Positions 16,793 through 24,381 of a stretch of 64,000 nucleotides of DNA are shown piece after piece; within the stretch, counting starts at the first letter, position 1; each line of letters starts with the position of its first letter. The position numbers were made by a program, and so were the translations under genes. Below the pieces are notes generated by a model. The model ran no database searches. It worked only from the letters and a program-made list of their open reading frames with translations, and was not told where the DNA came from. The stretch comes from Oligoflexia bacterium (GTDB lineage: Bacteria > Bdellovibrionota_G > JALEGL01), in NCBI GenBank assembly GCA_035326705.1, contig DAOLES010000002.1, positions 245,898 through 309,897 on the forward strand. The letters are read 5' to 3'.

Positions 16793-17739
16793 ATGGTCTA
16801 TTAAAATATATTATGCCTGATGCGGCTTCTAGCTTTGCAACAGATGTAGATCAGCTGATATTTTTTATCTTTTTACTATCTGCGTTTTTCTTTTTTCTTA
16901 TTGTATTTGTTGGTTTAGCGTTTGTTGTTAAGTTTAAGAGAAAAAAAGAAGATAAGTACACGCTAGCATTAAGTGATAACAAAACGCTAGAATTGGTTTG
17001 GACAGTTATACCTTCAATTCTCTTAGTTGTTATTTTTGTGTGGGGTGTTAAAGCCTATTTAAAGCAACAAATCATTCCCCAGCGGGCAATGGAGATTAAA
17101 GTAACCGGTCAAAAATGGTTTTGGACTTTTGCATATGACGATGGTTTTGTAAGTACTGGAGAAATGGTGGTTCCGGTTAACAAGCCAGTTAAGATATTAT
17201 TATCTTCAAAAGATGTTTTACACTCTTTCTTTGTGCCTGCTTTCCGTGTTAAGCAAGATGCTTTGCCCAATAGGTATACAGCGCTTTGGTTTACGCCAAC
17301 AAAAGTTGGTGAATATCCCATGTATTGTACAGAATATTGTGGAACTGAACATTCATCGATGGTGGCCAATGTTAAGGTGGTAGATCAGGCTGAATATGTT
17401 GCTTGGAAAGAAGAGCAAGCAAATGCAGCGGGTGCAGGCATGTCTCCGGTTGAATTAGGTAAACAAATTTATCAAAAAAATGCTTGTTTTACCTGCCATA
17501 GTTTGGATGGCTCAAATAAAATTGGTCCTACTTGGGTAGGTATTTATGGCACCAAACGCAAATTAGCAGATGGTTCTGAAGTGCTTATTGATGAAAACTA
17601 CATTCGTGAATCAATTTTAAATCCAATGGCAAAAGTTGCCCAAGGCTATCAGCCTGTGATGCCCACCTATCAAGGTATTTTAAATGAAACTCAAATTGAG
17701 GGTGTGATTGCCTACATTAAGGAACTCAATCAAGAGTGA
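16789..17739 (+). CDS. coxB: Cytochrome c oxidase subunit II with fused cytochrome c (caa3 type)
   Basis: Two N-terminal membrane helices (about 22-48 and 68-90) are followed by a CuA cupredoxin domain and a C-terminal cytochrome c domain. CuA ligands are His145, Cys180, Glu182, Cys184, His188 and Met191. The heme motif CFTCH lies at 233-237 with a distal methionine near PVMPTYQG. The fused cytochrome marks a caa3 oxidase, which accepts electrons directly from partner cytochromes such as ActE. The 316-residue length is normal. GGAG seven bases upstream sets the start. No cleavable signal peptide is obvious. Confidence 0.96.
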   Translation: MNGLLKYIMPDAASSFATDVDQLIFFIFLLSAFFFFLIVFVGLAFVVKFKRKKEDKYTLALSDNKTLELVWTVIPSILLVVIFVWGVKAYLKQQIIPQRAMEIKVTGQKWFWTFAYDDGFVSTGEMVVPVNKPVKILLSSKDVLHSFFVPAFRVKQDALPNRYTALWFTPTKVGEYPMYCTEYCGTEHSSMVANVKVVDQAEYVAWKEEQANAAGAGMSPVELGKQIYQKNACFTCHSLDGSNKIGPTWVGIYGTKRKLADGSEVLIDENYIRESILNPMAKVAQGYQPVMPTYQGILNETQIEGVIAYIKELNQE

Positions 17740-17749
17740 GGATAAAGTA

Positions 17750-19366
17750 ATGAGAACAACAAAAATAACAGAAGAAAATCAAAATTATCTAAGTCATCAC
17801 AAAGGTTTAAAGTCATGGCTATTCACGCTGGACCATAAGCGCATTGGTCTAATGTTTTTAGGAGCCATTTTAAGCTTTTTCTTGCTGGGTGGATTGTTGG
17901 CTTTAGGTGTGCGTTTAGAACTGTTTGCTCCGGGCAAACAATTGATGGATGCGGATACTTACAACAAGTTTTTTACCATGCATGGTATGATTATGGTTTT
18001 TCTATTTATTGTGCCTTCTACACCGTCAGCTTTAGGGAACTTTGTTTTACCGATGATGGTAGGCGCAAAAGATGTGGCTTTTCCGCGGTTAAATTTACTT
18101 AGCTTTTATGTTTATCTTGCTGGAGCTTTACTTGCATTATCAACGCTTATTTTTGGTGGTTTGGACACGGGATGGACTTTTTACACACCTTACAGCTCTC
18201 AAATTGCTGGTCCCGTGATTATCATGGGTTTGGCAGTGTTTATTATGGGTTTTTCATCCATTCTAACAGGCTTAAATTTTGTGGTGACCATCCATAAACT
18301 TAGAGCTCCAGGCATGACTTGGTTTGATATGCCTTTATTTCTTTGGGCAATGTATGCAACTTCTGTGATACAGATTTTAGCAACACCGGTTATAGGGATT
18401 ACCATGCTGTTATTGGTTTTTGAAAGAGCTTTTGGAATTGGGATATTTGATCCACAAATGGGAGGAGATCCCGTTTTATTCCAACATTTCTTTTGGTTTT
18501 ACTCGCATCCCGTAGTGTACATTATGATCTTACCGGCCATGGGTATTGTCAGTGAGTTGATCGCAGTATTTTCCCATAAAAAAATCTTTGGTTACAAACC
18601 TATTGCCTACTCAAGTGTGGCCATTGCTGGAGTTAGCTTTTTAGTTTGGGGACACCATATGTTTGTCAGTGGTCAGTCATCGTATGCTGCCATTTTATTT
18701 AGCTTGTTAACGTTTGCAGTTGCTGTACCAACAGCTATTAAGGTGTTCAGCTGGATTGCAACCATGTACAAAGGTTCCATTGATTTAAAAACACCCATGA
18801 TTTATGCCCTATCATTTTTGTTTTTATTTACCATTGGCGGATTGACCGGGGTATTTTTAGGAGCCATTGCTGTGGATGTGCATTTGCATGACACTTATTT
18901 TGTTGTAGCGCATTTTCACTATGTTATGTTTGGTGGAGCAGTGGTAGCATTTCTTGGTGGCTTGCATTACTGGTGGCCAAAAATGACAGGTAAAATGTAC
19001 AATGAGTGCTGGGGACGCATTGGTGCAGTGTTGGTTTGGTTCTCATTTAATCTTACTTTTATGCCGCAGTTTATTGCTGGCTTCAAAGGTATGCCAAGAC
19101 GTTATTATAATTATGATGCAAGTTATGAAATTTATAACCAGCTTTCAACCATTGGTTCAACCTTGTTGGGTATTGGATTTTTTATTGTAGCCATTAATTT
19201 ATTGATGAGCTTGAAAAAATCAGCAGCGAAAGCGCCAGACAATCCATGGGGTGCATTGACTTTAGAGTGGGAATCAAGTTCTCCTCCATACCATGAAAAT
19301 TTTAGAGAGCAGCCAGTGTTAAAGCACGGTCCGTATGATTTTGAAAAAGTAGAGGTAGAAGCATGA
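17750..19366 (+). CDS. coxA: Cytochrome c oxidase subunit I (A2-type heme-copper oxidase)
   Basis: Catalytic subunit of about 538 residues with twelve expected helices. Low-spin heme ligand His78 lies in TMHGMIM. The CuB/crosslink site is YSHPVVYI, followed by the HH pair and HDTYFVVAHFHYVMFGG, which holds the remaining heme ligands. The YSHPxVY sequence, which lacks the helix-VI glutamate of A1 enzymes (HPEVY), places it in the A2 subfamily. The start at ATG 17750 is preferred to the longer frame from 17708, because GAGGA precedes it and the upstream part lies inside coxB. It overlaps coxC by four bases. Confidence 0.97.
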   Translation: MRTTKITEENQNYLSHHKGLKSWLFTLDHKRIGLMFLGAILSFFLLGGLLALGVRLELFAPGKQLMDADTYNKFFTMHGMIMVFLFIVPSTPSALGNFVLPMMVGAKDVAFPRLNLLSFYVYLAGALLALSTLIFGGLDTGWTFYTPYSSQIAGPVIIMGLAVFIMGFSSILTGLNFVVTIHKLRAPGMTWFDMPLFLWAMYATSVIQILATPVIGITMLLLVFERAFGIGIFDPQMGGDPVLFQHFFWFYSHPVVYIMILPAMGIVSELIAVFSHKKIFGYKPIAYSSVAIAGVSFLVWGHHMFVSGQSSYAAILFSLLTFAVAVPTAIKVFSWIATMYKGSIDLKTPMIYALSFLFLFTIGGLTGVFLGAIAVDVHLHDTYFVVAHFHYVMFGGAVVAFLGGLHYWWPKMTGKMYNECWGRIGAVLVWFSFNLTFMPQFIAGFKGMPRRYYNYDASYEIYNQLSTIGSTLLGIGFFIVAINLLMSLKKSAAKAPDNPWGALTLEWESSSPPYHENFREQPVLKHGPYDFEKVEVEA

Positions 19367-20001
19367 GCGGAAAAACAGGATATTTAGCGCATCATTTTGC
19401 TGAGCTGGATCAACAAAAAGAATCAGCAAAATTAGGTATGTGGCTTTTTTTGTTAACTGAGATTTTATTGTTTGGTGGTGTTTTTGTAGCCTATGCCGTG
19501 TTTAGATCTTTGTACCCAGAAACATTCATCAATGCGCATAAACATTTGAATGTAATGTTGGGAGGCATCAATACTTTGGTGCTGATTGCCAGCTCTTTAA
19601 CAGTTGCCTTGGCTATAAGAGAAATTCAACTGGATCGTAGACAAAATTGTACATACCTGTTGTTGACAACAATTATTTTGGCTGGAGTATTCTTGGTGAT
19701 CAAGTACTTTGAGTACAGCCATAAGATTCACGCGGGTTTATTGCCAGGAAAATTCTTTACCTACACAGGTATTGAAGGCACCAATCCACATTTGTTCTTT
19801 TCTCTTTATTTTCTATTAACAGGTATTCATGCCTTGCACATCGTCATTGGTATAGCTGTTTTAACTTGGGTTATGATTAAAAACCATAAAGGTCATTTTT
19901 CAGGTGAATATTATGTCCCTGTTGAAATGGGGGGCTTGTATTGGCACTTGGTGGATTTGATTTGGATTTTCCTATTTCCTTTATTGTATTTAATTGGATA
20001 A
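19363..20001 (+). CDS. coxC: Cytochrome c oxidase subunit III
   Basis: A 212-residue membrane protein with five to seven helices, of the subunit III family. Conserved stretches are KLGMWLFLLTEILLFGG, FFSLYFLLTGIHALHIVIG and GLYWHLVDLIWIFLFPLLYL at the C-terminus. The start overlaps the coxA stop as ATGA. Subunit III stabilises the catalytic core and proton uptake. The compact length is typical for caa3 and bo3-type enzymes without the first two helices. Confidence 0.95.
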   Translation: MSGKTGYLAHHFAELDQQKESAKLGMWLFLLTEILLFGGVFVAYAVFRSLYPETFINAHKHLNVMLGGINTLVLIASSLTVALAIREIQLDRRQNCTYLLLTTIILAGVFLVIKYFEYSHKIHAGLLPGKFFTYTGIEGTNPHLFFSLYFLLTGIHALHIVIGIAVLTWVMIKNHKGHFSGEYYVPVEMGGLYWHLVDLIWIFLFPLLYLIG

Positions 20002-20016
20002 GAGGAGCGTAGAGTT

Positions 20017-20409
20017 ATGAGTACAAAACACGAACATCATGTATTACCTTTAAAAGTATATTTTGCAGTGGCAGGGGCACTGTTTGTGCTAACCGCTATA
20101 ACAGTTGCTGTGTCGTATGTAGATTTTAATGCAATGACGGGTATCAGTAATCTTAACTTGGTAATTGCCATGTTGGTGGCTACCATTAAAGGTAGTTTGG
20201 TGGCACTTATTTTTATGCACTTGTGGTTTGATGATAAATTATACTCATTAGCCTTTGTGGTAGGATTATTGATTTTGGGTATTTTTATATCCATTACTGT
20301 GTTGGATGAACAAAAAAGAGCAGGTTCTTACGATGAAAGGCTCAATCAGCCTATTGTTGAGCAAGTGGAGTATAAAAAGGCGGATGACCATCATCAAGAA
20401 CAGCATTAA
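20017..20409 (+). CDS. coxD: Cytochrome c oxidase subunit IV (caa3/bo3 type)
   Basis: 130 residues with three membrane helices, of the prokaryotic COX4 family. Recognisable features are a His-rich start (STKHEHHVLPLKVYFAV), the helix containing VATIKGSLVALIFMHLWFD, and a hydrophilic tail ending in a His-rich stretch. It follows coxC by 15 bases with AGAGGAG upstream and is the last gene of the operon, just before a strong terminator. Oxidase assembly genes for heme A (ctaA, ctaB) and CtaG are not in this window. Confidence 0.9.
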   Translation: MSTKHEHHVLPLKVYFAVAGALFVLTAITVAVSYVDFNAMTGISNLNLVIAMLVATIKGSLVALIFMHLWFDDKLYSLAFVVGLLILGIFISITVLDEQKRAGSYDERLNQPIVEQVEYKKADDHHQEQH

Positions 20410-20430
20410 TTTTTAAACCTAAAAATTTAA

Positions 20431-20469
20431 CAATAAAAAAGGCAGCTACATCAGCTGCCTTTTTTATTG
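20431..20469 (+). terminator. Strong terminator closing the act-cox operon
   Basis: GGCAGCT (20441-20447) pairs perfectly with AGCTGCC (20453-20459) around a five-base loop. Flanking A and T runs extend the stem to about 14 pairs. The symmetrical A/T runs mean it could also act on minus-strand transcripts arriving from the genes at 20.7 kb. Confidence 0.93.
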
Positions 20470-20658
20470 TAGTATTTTAAGTTTACATAGTAAGGACTTA
20501 AAAAAAACAGATTTCGTGTAGCGAGTTTTGCTTAACAAAGTAAAACAACTATCTGAGCTGGTAGGGATTATTTTTTTCTTGTTACCACTTCAATTTAAAA
20601 CACTAAGTATAGTAAAAACAACAAAACACTGTTTATTTCTTAGATAGAACAGTAAATA

Positions 20659-21765
20659 CTATTGTAACTCTATATTTAAAGCTACGGGAAAATGATCTGA
20701 AACTCCTTGCTTACTTACAAAGTTATAGCTTTTGGGTTTATTGCTTTGATCTTGCATGATAAAAGCGTTATTTAAGATATGAAAGCTATCATTTGTATAT
20801 TCCCACTGTTGGTTGTCCGTGAAGTTTTGACTCAATAAGATAACATCTAAAAACGACCAAGACTTTTTCTTTGCATAATAATTGCTTCCAACATTGCTTT
20901 TGTTTACATACGCTTTTGCGCTAAGGTGTGGGGTTAACCACTGTTTTTGTGCAATTTTTTGAAAAATTAAAGTTTTATCACTTTCTTCGCGACTAACATT
21001 AAAATCACCAGCAGCAATATGATAATCTAAATGCTGATGTTTTTTTTGCAATTGATTAAGGAAAGTTAAAGCTTGTTGTCTTAGTTGTTTGGGATGGTAG
21101 GGGGCAGGAAAGTGAATGCTATAGGTGCCTAAGCTTTTGCCATCGGGTAAAGTGTATTGAGCATGTAAGATGCCCCTAGTATCTTTTTTGCGTTCATTAG
21201 AAATATTATCAAAGGGAATGTGAAACAGTTGGGGGGCTTGTTTAAGAGGGAGTTTACTCATAATAGCAACATCAATCCCACGAGTATCTTGGCCTTCTAT
21301 CAATGAAATAGATTGAAACTGCACTTTTTTAGGTAAAAGCTGATTCAGATCTTGTAAAACATTTATATTTTCAATTTCTTGTAAAAACAGAATGTCAGGC
21401 CCATTATTTTTATTTTGCAAGGCAATGACGTGTGCAATATTTTTTAATTTGGTTTCATAAGCTATTTTATCCCAGTTAAGATCAAAACATTGTTTTTTCC
21501 ATTTATAGTTACGTATTTTTGCACAATGCGCATGATGCTTTTTATTTTTCTTTAAAGCGTAAGGTAGGAATGTTTCATCGTCTTTTTTAGGGTCATCTTT
21601 AATGTCAAATAAATTTTCTACGTTGTATGTCATGATGAATAAGTTGGTTTTTTTATTTGAGTTATGATGCTGGGTTTTTAACAATTGATTTTTACATGCA
21701 CAAAATAATAAAAAGAAGCATAAAATAAAACTTGTGCTAAGACTTATTTTTTTTTGTTTCAACAT
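20659..21765 (-). CDS. Endonuclease/exonuclease/phosphatase-fold lipoprotein
   Basis: Belongs to the DNase I-like EEP superfamily. Motifs in order are MTYNVENLFD, DILFLQEIEN (catalytic Glu), a YSIHFPAP stretch, AAGDFNVS (Asp/Asn) and SDHFPVAL (terminal Asp-His). From the ATG at 21765 the N-terminus is a lipoprotein signal with a FCAC lipobox, so the enzyme is probably outer-membrane or periplasmic. A longer frame reaches 21861, but its extra residues look non-genuine. No clear ribosome site precedes 21765, so the start is uncertain. Substrate (DNA, phospholipid or sugar phosphate) cannot be told. Most similar to secreted EEP proteins with large inserts. Confidence 0.85.
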   Translation of the reverse strand: MLKQKKISLSTSFILCFFLLFCACKNQLLKTQHHNSNKKTNLFIMTYNVENLFDIKDDPKKDDETFLPYALKKNKKHHAHCAKIRNYKWKKQCFDLNWDKIAYETKLKNIAHVIALQNKNNGPDILFLQEIENINVLQDLNQLLPKKVQFQSISLIEGQDTRGIDVAIMSKLPLKQAPQLFHIPFDNISNERKKDTRGILHAQYTLPDGKSLGTYSIHFPAPYHPKQLRQQALTFLNQLQKKHQHLDYHIAAGDFNVSREESDKTLIFQKIAQKQWLTPHLSAKAYVNKSNVGSNYYAKKKSWSFLDVILLSQNFTDNQQWEYTNDSFHILNNAFIMQDQSNKPKSYNFVSKQGVSDHFPVALNIELQ

Positions 21766-21799
21766 AGGGCTATCATAGCACAGTAGAATAAAAAGCATT

Positions 21800-22168
21800 C
21801 TATTGTTGTATCGCTGAATTAATTTTATCAAGAATGATTTTAAAATTATCAATACGTTCAAAATAATATTCTATACCATGACGGTGAAGAGCAAGTTTAT
21901 CTTGATTTGATAAGTGAGAGGCAAAAACCAAGCATGGTTTTTGATGGAATTGTTGTGTCCTTAAGGTAGAAAATAAATAATGTCTGAATAATTTATGGTC
22001 GCATAAAATTAAATCATAAACTGTACAATTTTTAGACAGGTGTTCCAAATTTGAATAGTGGGTTACGGTATAACTGGATTTTTCCAATAAGCGGCTAAAG
22101 ATCTTAGCAAACTCTAACTGGGTATCTAGATAAAGAACAGATATGGTTTGGTTGTTTTTTGTGAACAT
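21800..22168 (-). CDS. Degenerate response-regulator receiver-like protein
   Basis: 122 residues with the alternating beta-alpha pattern of a receiver domain: VLYLDTQLEFAKIFSRLL, then YDLILCDHKLF, then KPCLVFASHL, then GIEYYFERIDNF. The phospho-acceptor Asp is kept in LILCDHKL. The acidic pair at the end of strand 1 is reduced to a single Asp, and the conserved Lys of KP(F) is replaced (ERID). It is therefore probably an atypical or pseudo-receiver. GGAG sits seven bases before the ATG. It is a stand-alone domain without output. Its 3' end lies 35 bases from the start of the EEP gene, so they may share a transcript. Confidence 0.6.
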   Translation of the reverse strand: MFTKNNQTISVLYLDTQLEFAKIFSRLLEKSSYTVTHYSNLEHLSKNCTVYDLILCDHKLFRHYLFSTLRTQQFHQKPCLVFASHLSNQDKLALHRHGIEYYFERIDNFKIILDKINSAIQQ

Positions 22169-22272
22169 GCAATCTCCTTTTTAAAAAAGATTGCAAGATA
22201 CAGTCCAAGAAGAAAACTGATCTAGACTGCGGTGTTAAAAAGTTTGTTAACAGTAAGTTAAAATGGCTATAG

Positions 22273-22791
22273 CTACTGTTGAATATTGGTTTGTACTTGA
22301 GTACAAAAGTTTCCTTCAATAAAGCCCGTTGTTCCGCCAAAGCCTAAGTTTAGGTAAAAATCTTTCATACACACTTCTCCACCAAGGGTGTTGGTGATTT
22401 TAGAAAAATTAACAATGCTAGAGTTGAGAACGCCATTGGTATTGCCGTTGATAATGACATCAACAGAATCCATAGGATATACAAAAGGATCTAGGTTCTC
22501 ATTAAGGTAAGTGTCATGTAAATGAATTAAATCATAGACTTTGAAGGTAATGGTATTATTCAGATCGGTTCCGTTTTTAAATTGGAGTACGCATGTCATG
22601 CCATTAACGGTGCCACCGTTGTTGTCATCACCATAAAATACATTAAAACAATCTACCTTATCAATTCTCACTTCTTGCTCTTCACCAGAACTTAAAACCA
22701 TTCTGACTGAGCCAAACTGATTGTTTGAGCAAGAGCTTGTTAAACCTAAAATAAGGTAAATTAAAGTAAGGAATAAACTATTTTTTTTCAT
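22273..22791 (-). CDS. Hypothetical lipoprotein
   Basis: I do not recognise a family. From the ATG at 22791 the protein is about 172 residues. It starts with a lipoprotein signal (MKKNSLFLTLIYLILGLTSSC, lipobox TSSC) followed by a beta-rich, Asn/Gly-rich region with four further cysteines (Cys in KVDCFN, MTCVL, EVCMK, NFCTQ) that could form two disulfides. Longer starts at 22836 and 22818 are possible but have no ribosome site either. About 285 bases upstream (22837-23121) hold no gene I can support. Confidence 0.65.
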   Translation of the reverse strand: MKKNSLFLTLIYLILGLTSSCSNNQFGSVRMVLSSGEEQEVRIDKVDCFNVFYGDDNNGGTVNGMTCVLQFKNGTDLNNTITFKVYDLIHLHDTYLNENLDPFVYPMDSVDVIINGNTNGVLNSSIVNFSKITNTLGGEVCMKDFYLNLGFGGTTGFIEGNFCTQVQTNIQQ

Positions 22792-23121
22792 TAAACTGGA
22801 ACTAATATTTTTATGCATTGTATCATTTATTAACATTATTTCAAAATATATGCCAAGAGTTATTTTTGATAGATATCAGGTACTTAGCATACTTGAAACA
22901 CTAGTTTTGAGCTAAAATTGAGACATGGATGTCTATAACAATTAATATTGTTAAGGAATTGTTGCTAAAGACAGAGTCTTTGACAGATTGATTTTACTTA
23001 ATAGTGTCTAGTATGGTTTTTAAGGGTATTGTAGCTGTTAATTTTTCTTCCATGCTTGTGAATTGAAGAGGCCTTGAGTACAAGTAAGTAAACAAAACAG
23101 GGTAAAAGTTTATGTGTTCAA

Positions 23122-23391
23122 TTATTTTTCTTTGGTAATGCTGTAAGCCTCATGAATGAGCCTTCTAAATTTTTTTTCATCATCAATTGAAGCATTTTCA
23201 TATTGTAAAAGGCTAAAGTCGTTTAAACTTCCCATTGAACCAAAACAGCTTAAGAAAGTTTGTAGTCCGTGGCCTTCATTTTCTAAAGTTACTGAAATAG
23301 CTTTTAATTTTTTAGACCATTTTTTTTCGTCGCAAGATCTAAGTAACTTAATAATTTGATTGATTTTTTGGGCCAATTGAACGCTTTTCAT
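23122..23391 (-). CDS. Small hypothetical protein
   Basis: An 89-residue helical protein starting MKSVQLAQKINQIIKLLRSCDEKKW and containing a FGSMGSLNDFSLLQ segment. That GSMGSLND stretch resembles the core of a small DUF6966-like domain that I recall only vaguely, so I leave it unnamed. It has no signal peptide or membrane helix. It stands alone between the lipoprotein gene and the tRNA genes on the same strand. Some such small proteins act as immunity or accessory factors, but nothing here shows that. Confidence 0.5.
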   Translation of the reverse strand: MKSVQLAQKINQIIKLLRSCDEKKWSKKLKAISVTLENEGHGLQTFLSCFGSMGSLNDFSLLQYENASIDDEKKFRRLIHEAYSITKEK

Positions 23392-23524
23392 TGTATTAGC
23401 AGTTTATAAAAAGATTGTATGCAAATCAATATACAACAACAAACGTAAGGGTACGTTTCACAATGAATTTTATTTTAGGAATTATCTAGATATAAATTGC
23501 AATACAGTTAATGATTTAGCTGTA

Positions 23525-23609
23525 TGGTACCGATGGAGAGACTCGAACTCCCACGGGTTGCCCCACTGGTGCCTAAAACCAGCGTGTCTACCAATTCCAC
23601 CACATCGGC
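23525..23609 (-). tRNA. tRNA-Leu (anticodon UAG)
   Basis: The minus strand folds as a class II tRNA of 85 nt. The acceptor is GCCGATG with CATCGGT, the D-arm is TGGTGGAATTGGTAGACACG, and the anticodon arm is CTGGT-TTTAGGC-ACCAG (anticodon TAG). A long variable arm follows and the T-arm is GGGAGTTCGAGTCTCTC. CCA is encoded. G1 pairs with U72 as a wobble. Confidence 0.96.
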
Positions 23610-23741
23610 ACGGTGAATGCAGTTTCTAGTATGTTTCACCCAAAAACTCAAGCTTTTAATCGCGTTTATTTTAAAAGGTACGGCCTTACTTTTGAGATTT
23701 AGTCTAAACACCATTTTTTGATCCCGTTAGGAATAAAAAAA

Positions 23742-23818
23742 TGGTGGGCCATGAGGGATTCGAACCCCCGACCCTCAGGTTCGAAGCCTGATGCTCTATC
23801 CAGCTGAGCTAATGACCC
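23742..23818 (-). tRNA. tRNA-Arg (anticodon UCG)
   Basis: A 77-nt minus-strand tRNA: acceptor GGGTCAT with ATGGCCC, anticodon arm TCAGG-CTTCGAA-CCTGA (anticodon TCG), T-arm with GGTTCGAATCC, CCA encoded. It lies about 130 bases upstream (in transcription) of the tRNA-Leu, probably co-transcribed. Confidence 0.96.
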
Positions 23819-23836
23819 GTCCGCTTGTTTTTTATT

Positions 23837-24012
23837 AAGGGGGATCTTCCCCCCTTCTTGACCAAAAAACGTCGTTTTTGGTCAATTTAAAGCTATACTT
23901 GTGAAGAGCAAGGCTTTGCCTTGCGATGATCTAGTATAACTTATGCCGCAGTTTGCGGCCATCCCACCCAGGTCGACATCGATATAAAATCTTGTCTCCT
24001 TAAGTCAAGGAG
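23837..24012. repeat. Cluster of five palindromes between a small gene and the tRNA genes
   Basis: Five hairpins in 176 bases: AAGGGGG/CCCCCTT (23837-23856), an 11-base stem TTGACCAAAAA/TTTTTGGTCAA (23858-23885), GCAAGGC/GCCTTGC (23908-23924), GCCGCA/TGCGGC (23945-23959) and CTCCTT/AAGGAG (23996-24012). Weak outer arms AAGCTATACT and AGTATAACTT embrace the third. Some may terminate the minus-strand gene at 24032; five in a row is more than a terminator needs. GCTATACTTG recurs in the palindrome near tRNA-Glu. Confidence 0.6.
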
Positions 24013-24031
24013 TGGGTATAAAATGAAAAAA

Positions 24032-24331
24032 CTATTCGGCTTTTTCTTCTTTTTTCTCTTCTTCTGTAGCCGGAGCTGCTTCTGCCTTAGGCTCTTCTTG
24101 TGCCGGAGCTTCAGTTGCTTCAGGTGCACTGGCTTCAGTTTTTACTTCTTCAGCTGGAGCTTCTGGTTCAGGAGCTTTTTTAGGTTCAACCAATTTGATG
24201 AGTTTTTCTTTTAATAAGATGCTTACTTTATCATCACCGTTAACCCATTGGTTTTGTTTGTTTTTAACACCAAAACGACCAGAACGTTTTTTATAGACTG
24301 TATATTCTTTGGTTTTTTTTACTTTATTCAT
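24032..24331 (-). CDS. Small protein with acidic Ala/Pro/Glu-rich tail
   Basis: 99 residues. The N-terminal half (about 1-52) is a conserved-looking basic module with EYTVYKKRSGRFGV and QWVNGDDKVSILLKEKLI. I recall this module from deltaproteobacteria-like genomes without a function. The C-terminal half is a low-complexity tail of Pro, Ala and Glu (KKAPEPEAPAEEV and so on) with no structure expected. GGAG is well placed before the ATG. The basic head plus acidic tail suggests a nucleic-acid or ribosome-associated role, which is a guess. An open frame on the opposite strand here is only the complement of the biased tail. Confidence 0.75.
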   Translation of the reverse strand: MNKVKKTKEYTVYKKRSGRFGVKNKQNQWVNGDDKVSILLKEKLIKLVEPKKAPEPEAPAEEVKTEASAPEATEAPAQEEPKAEAAPATEEEKKEEKAE

Positions 24332-24381
24332 AAGTACTCCTTTTTTTTGAACATTTAATCAATAAATGCTTAAAAAGTTTC

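Noticed and set aside
23837..24012. CRISPR array
   Set aside because: The stems differ from each other in sequence and spacing. There are no direct repeats with spacers here or elsewhere in the window, and no cas genes.
23941..24214. Open frames on both strands over the 24032-24331 gene, including a plus-strand Phe/Ser/Cys-rich frame
   Set aside because: The plus-strand frame is the complement of an Ala/Pro/Glu-biased tail and has a low-complexity, Cys/Phe-rich sequence. The minus-strand gene has a good ribosome site and a conserved-looking head.
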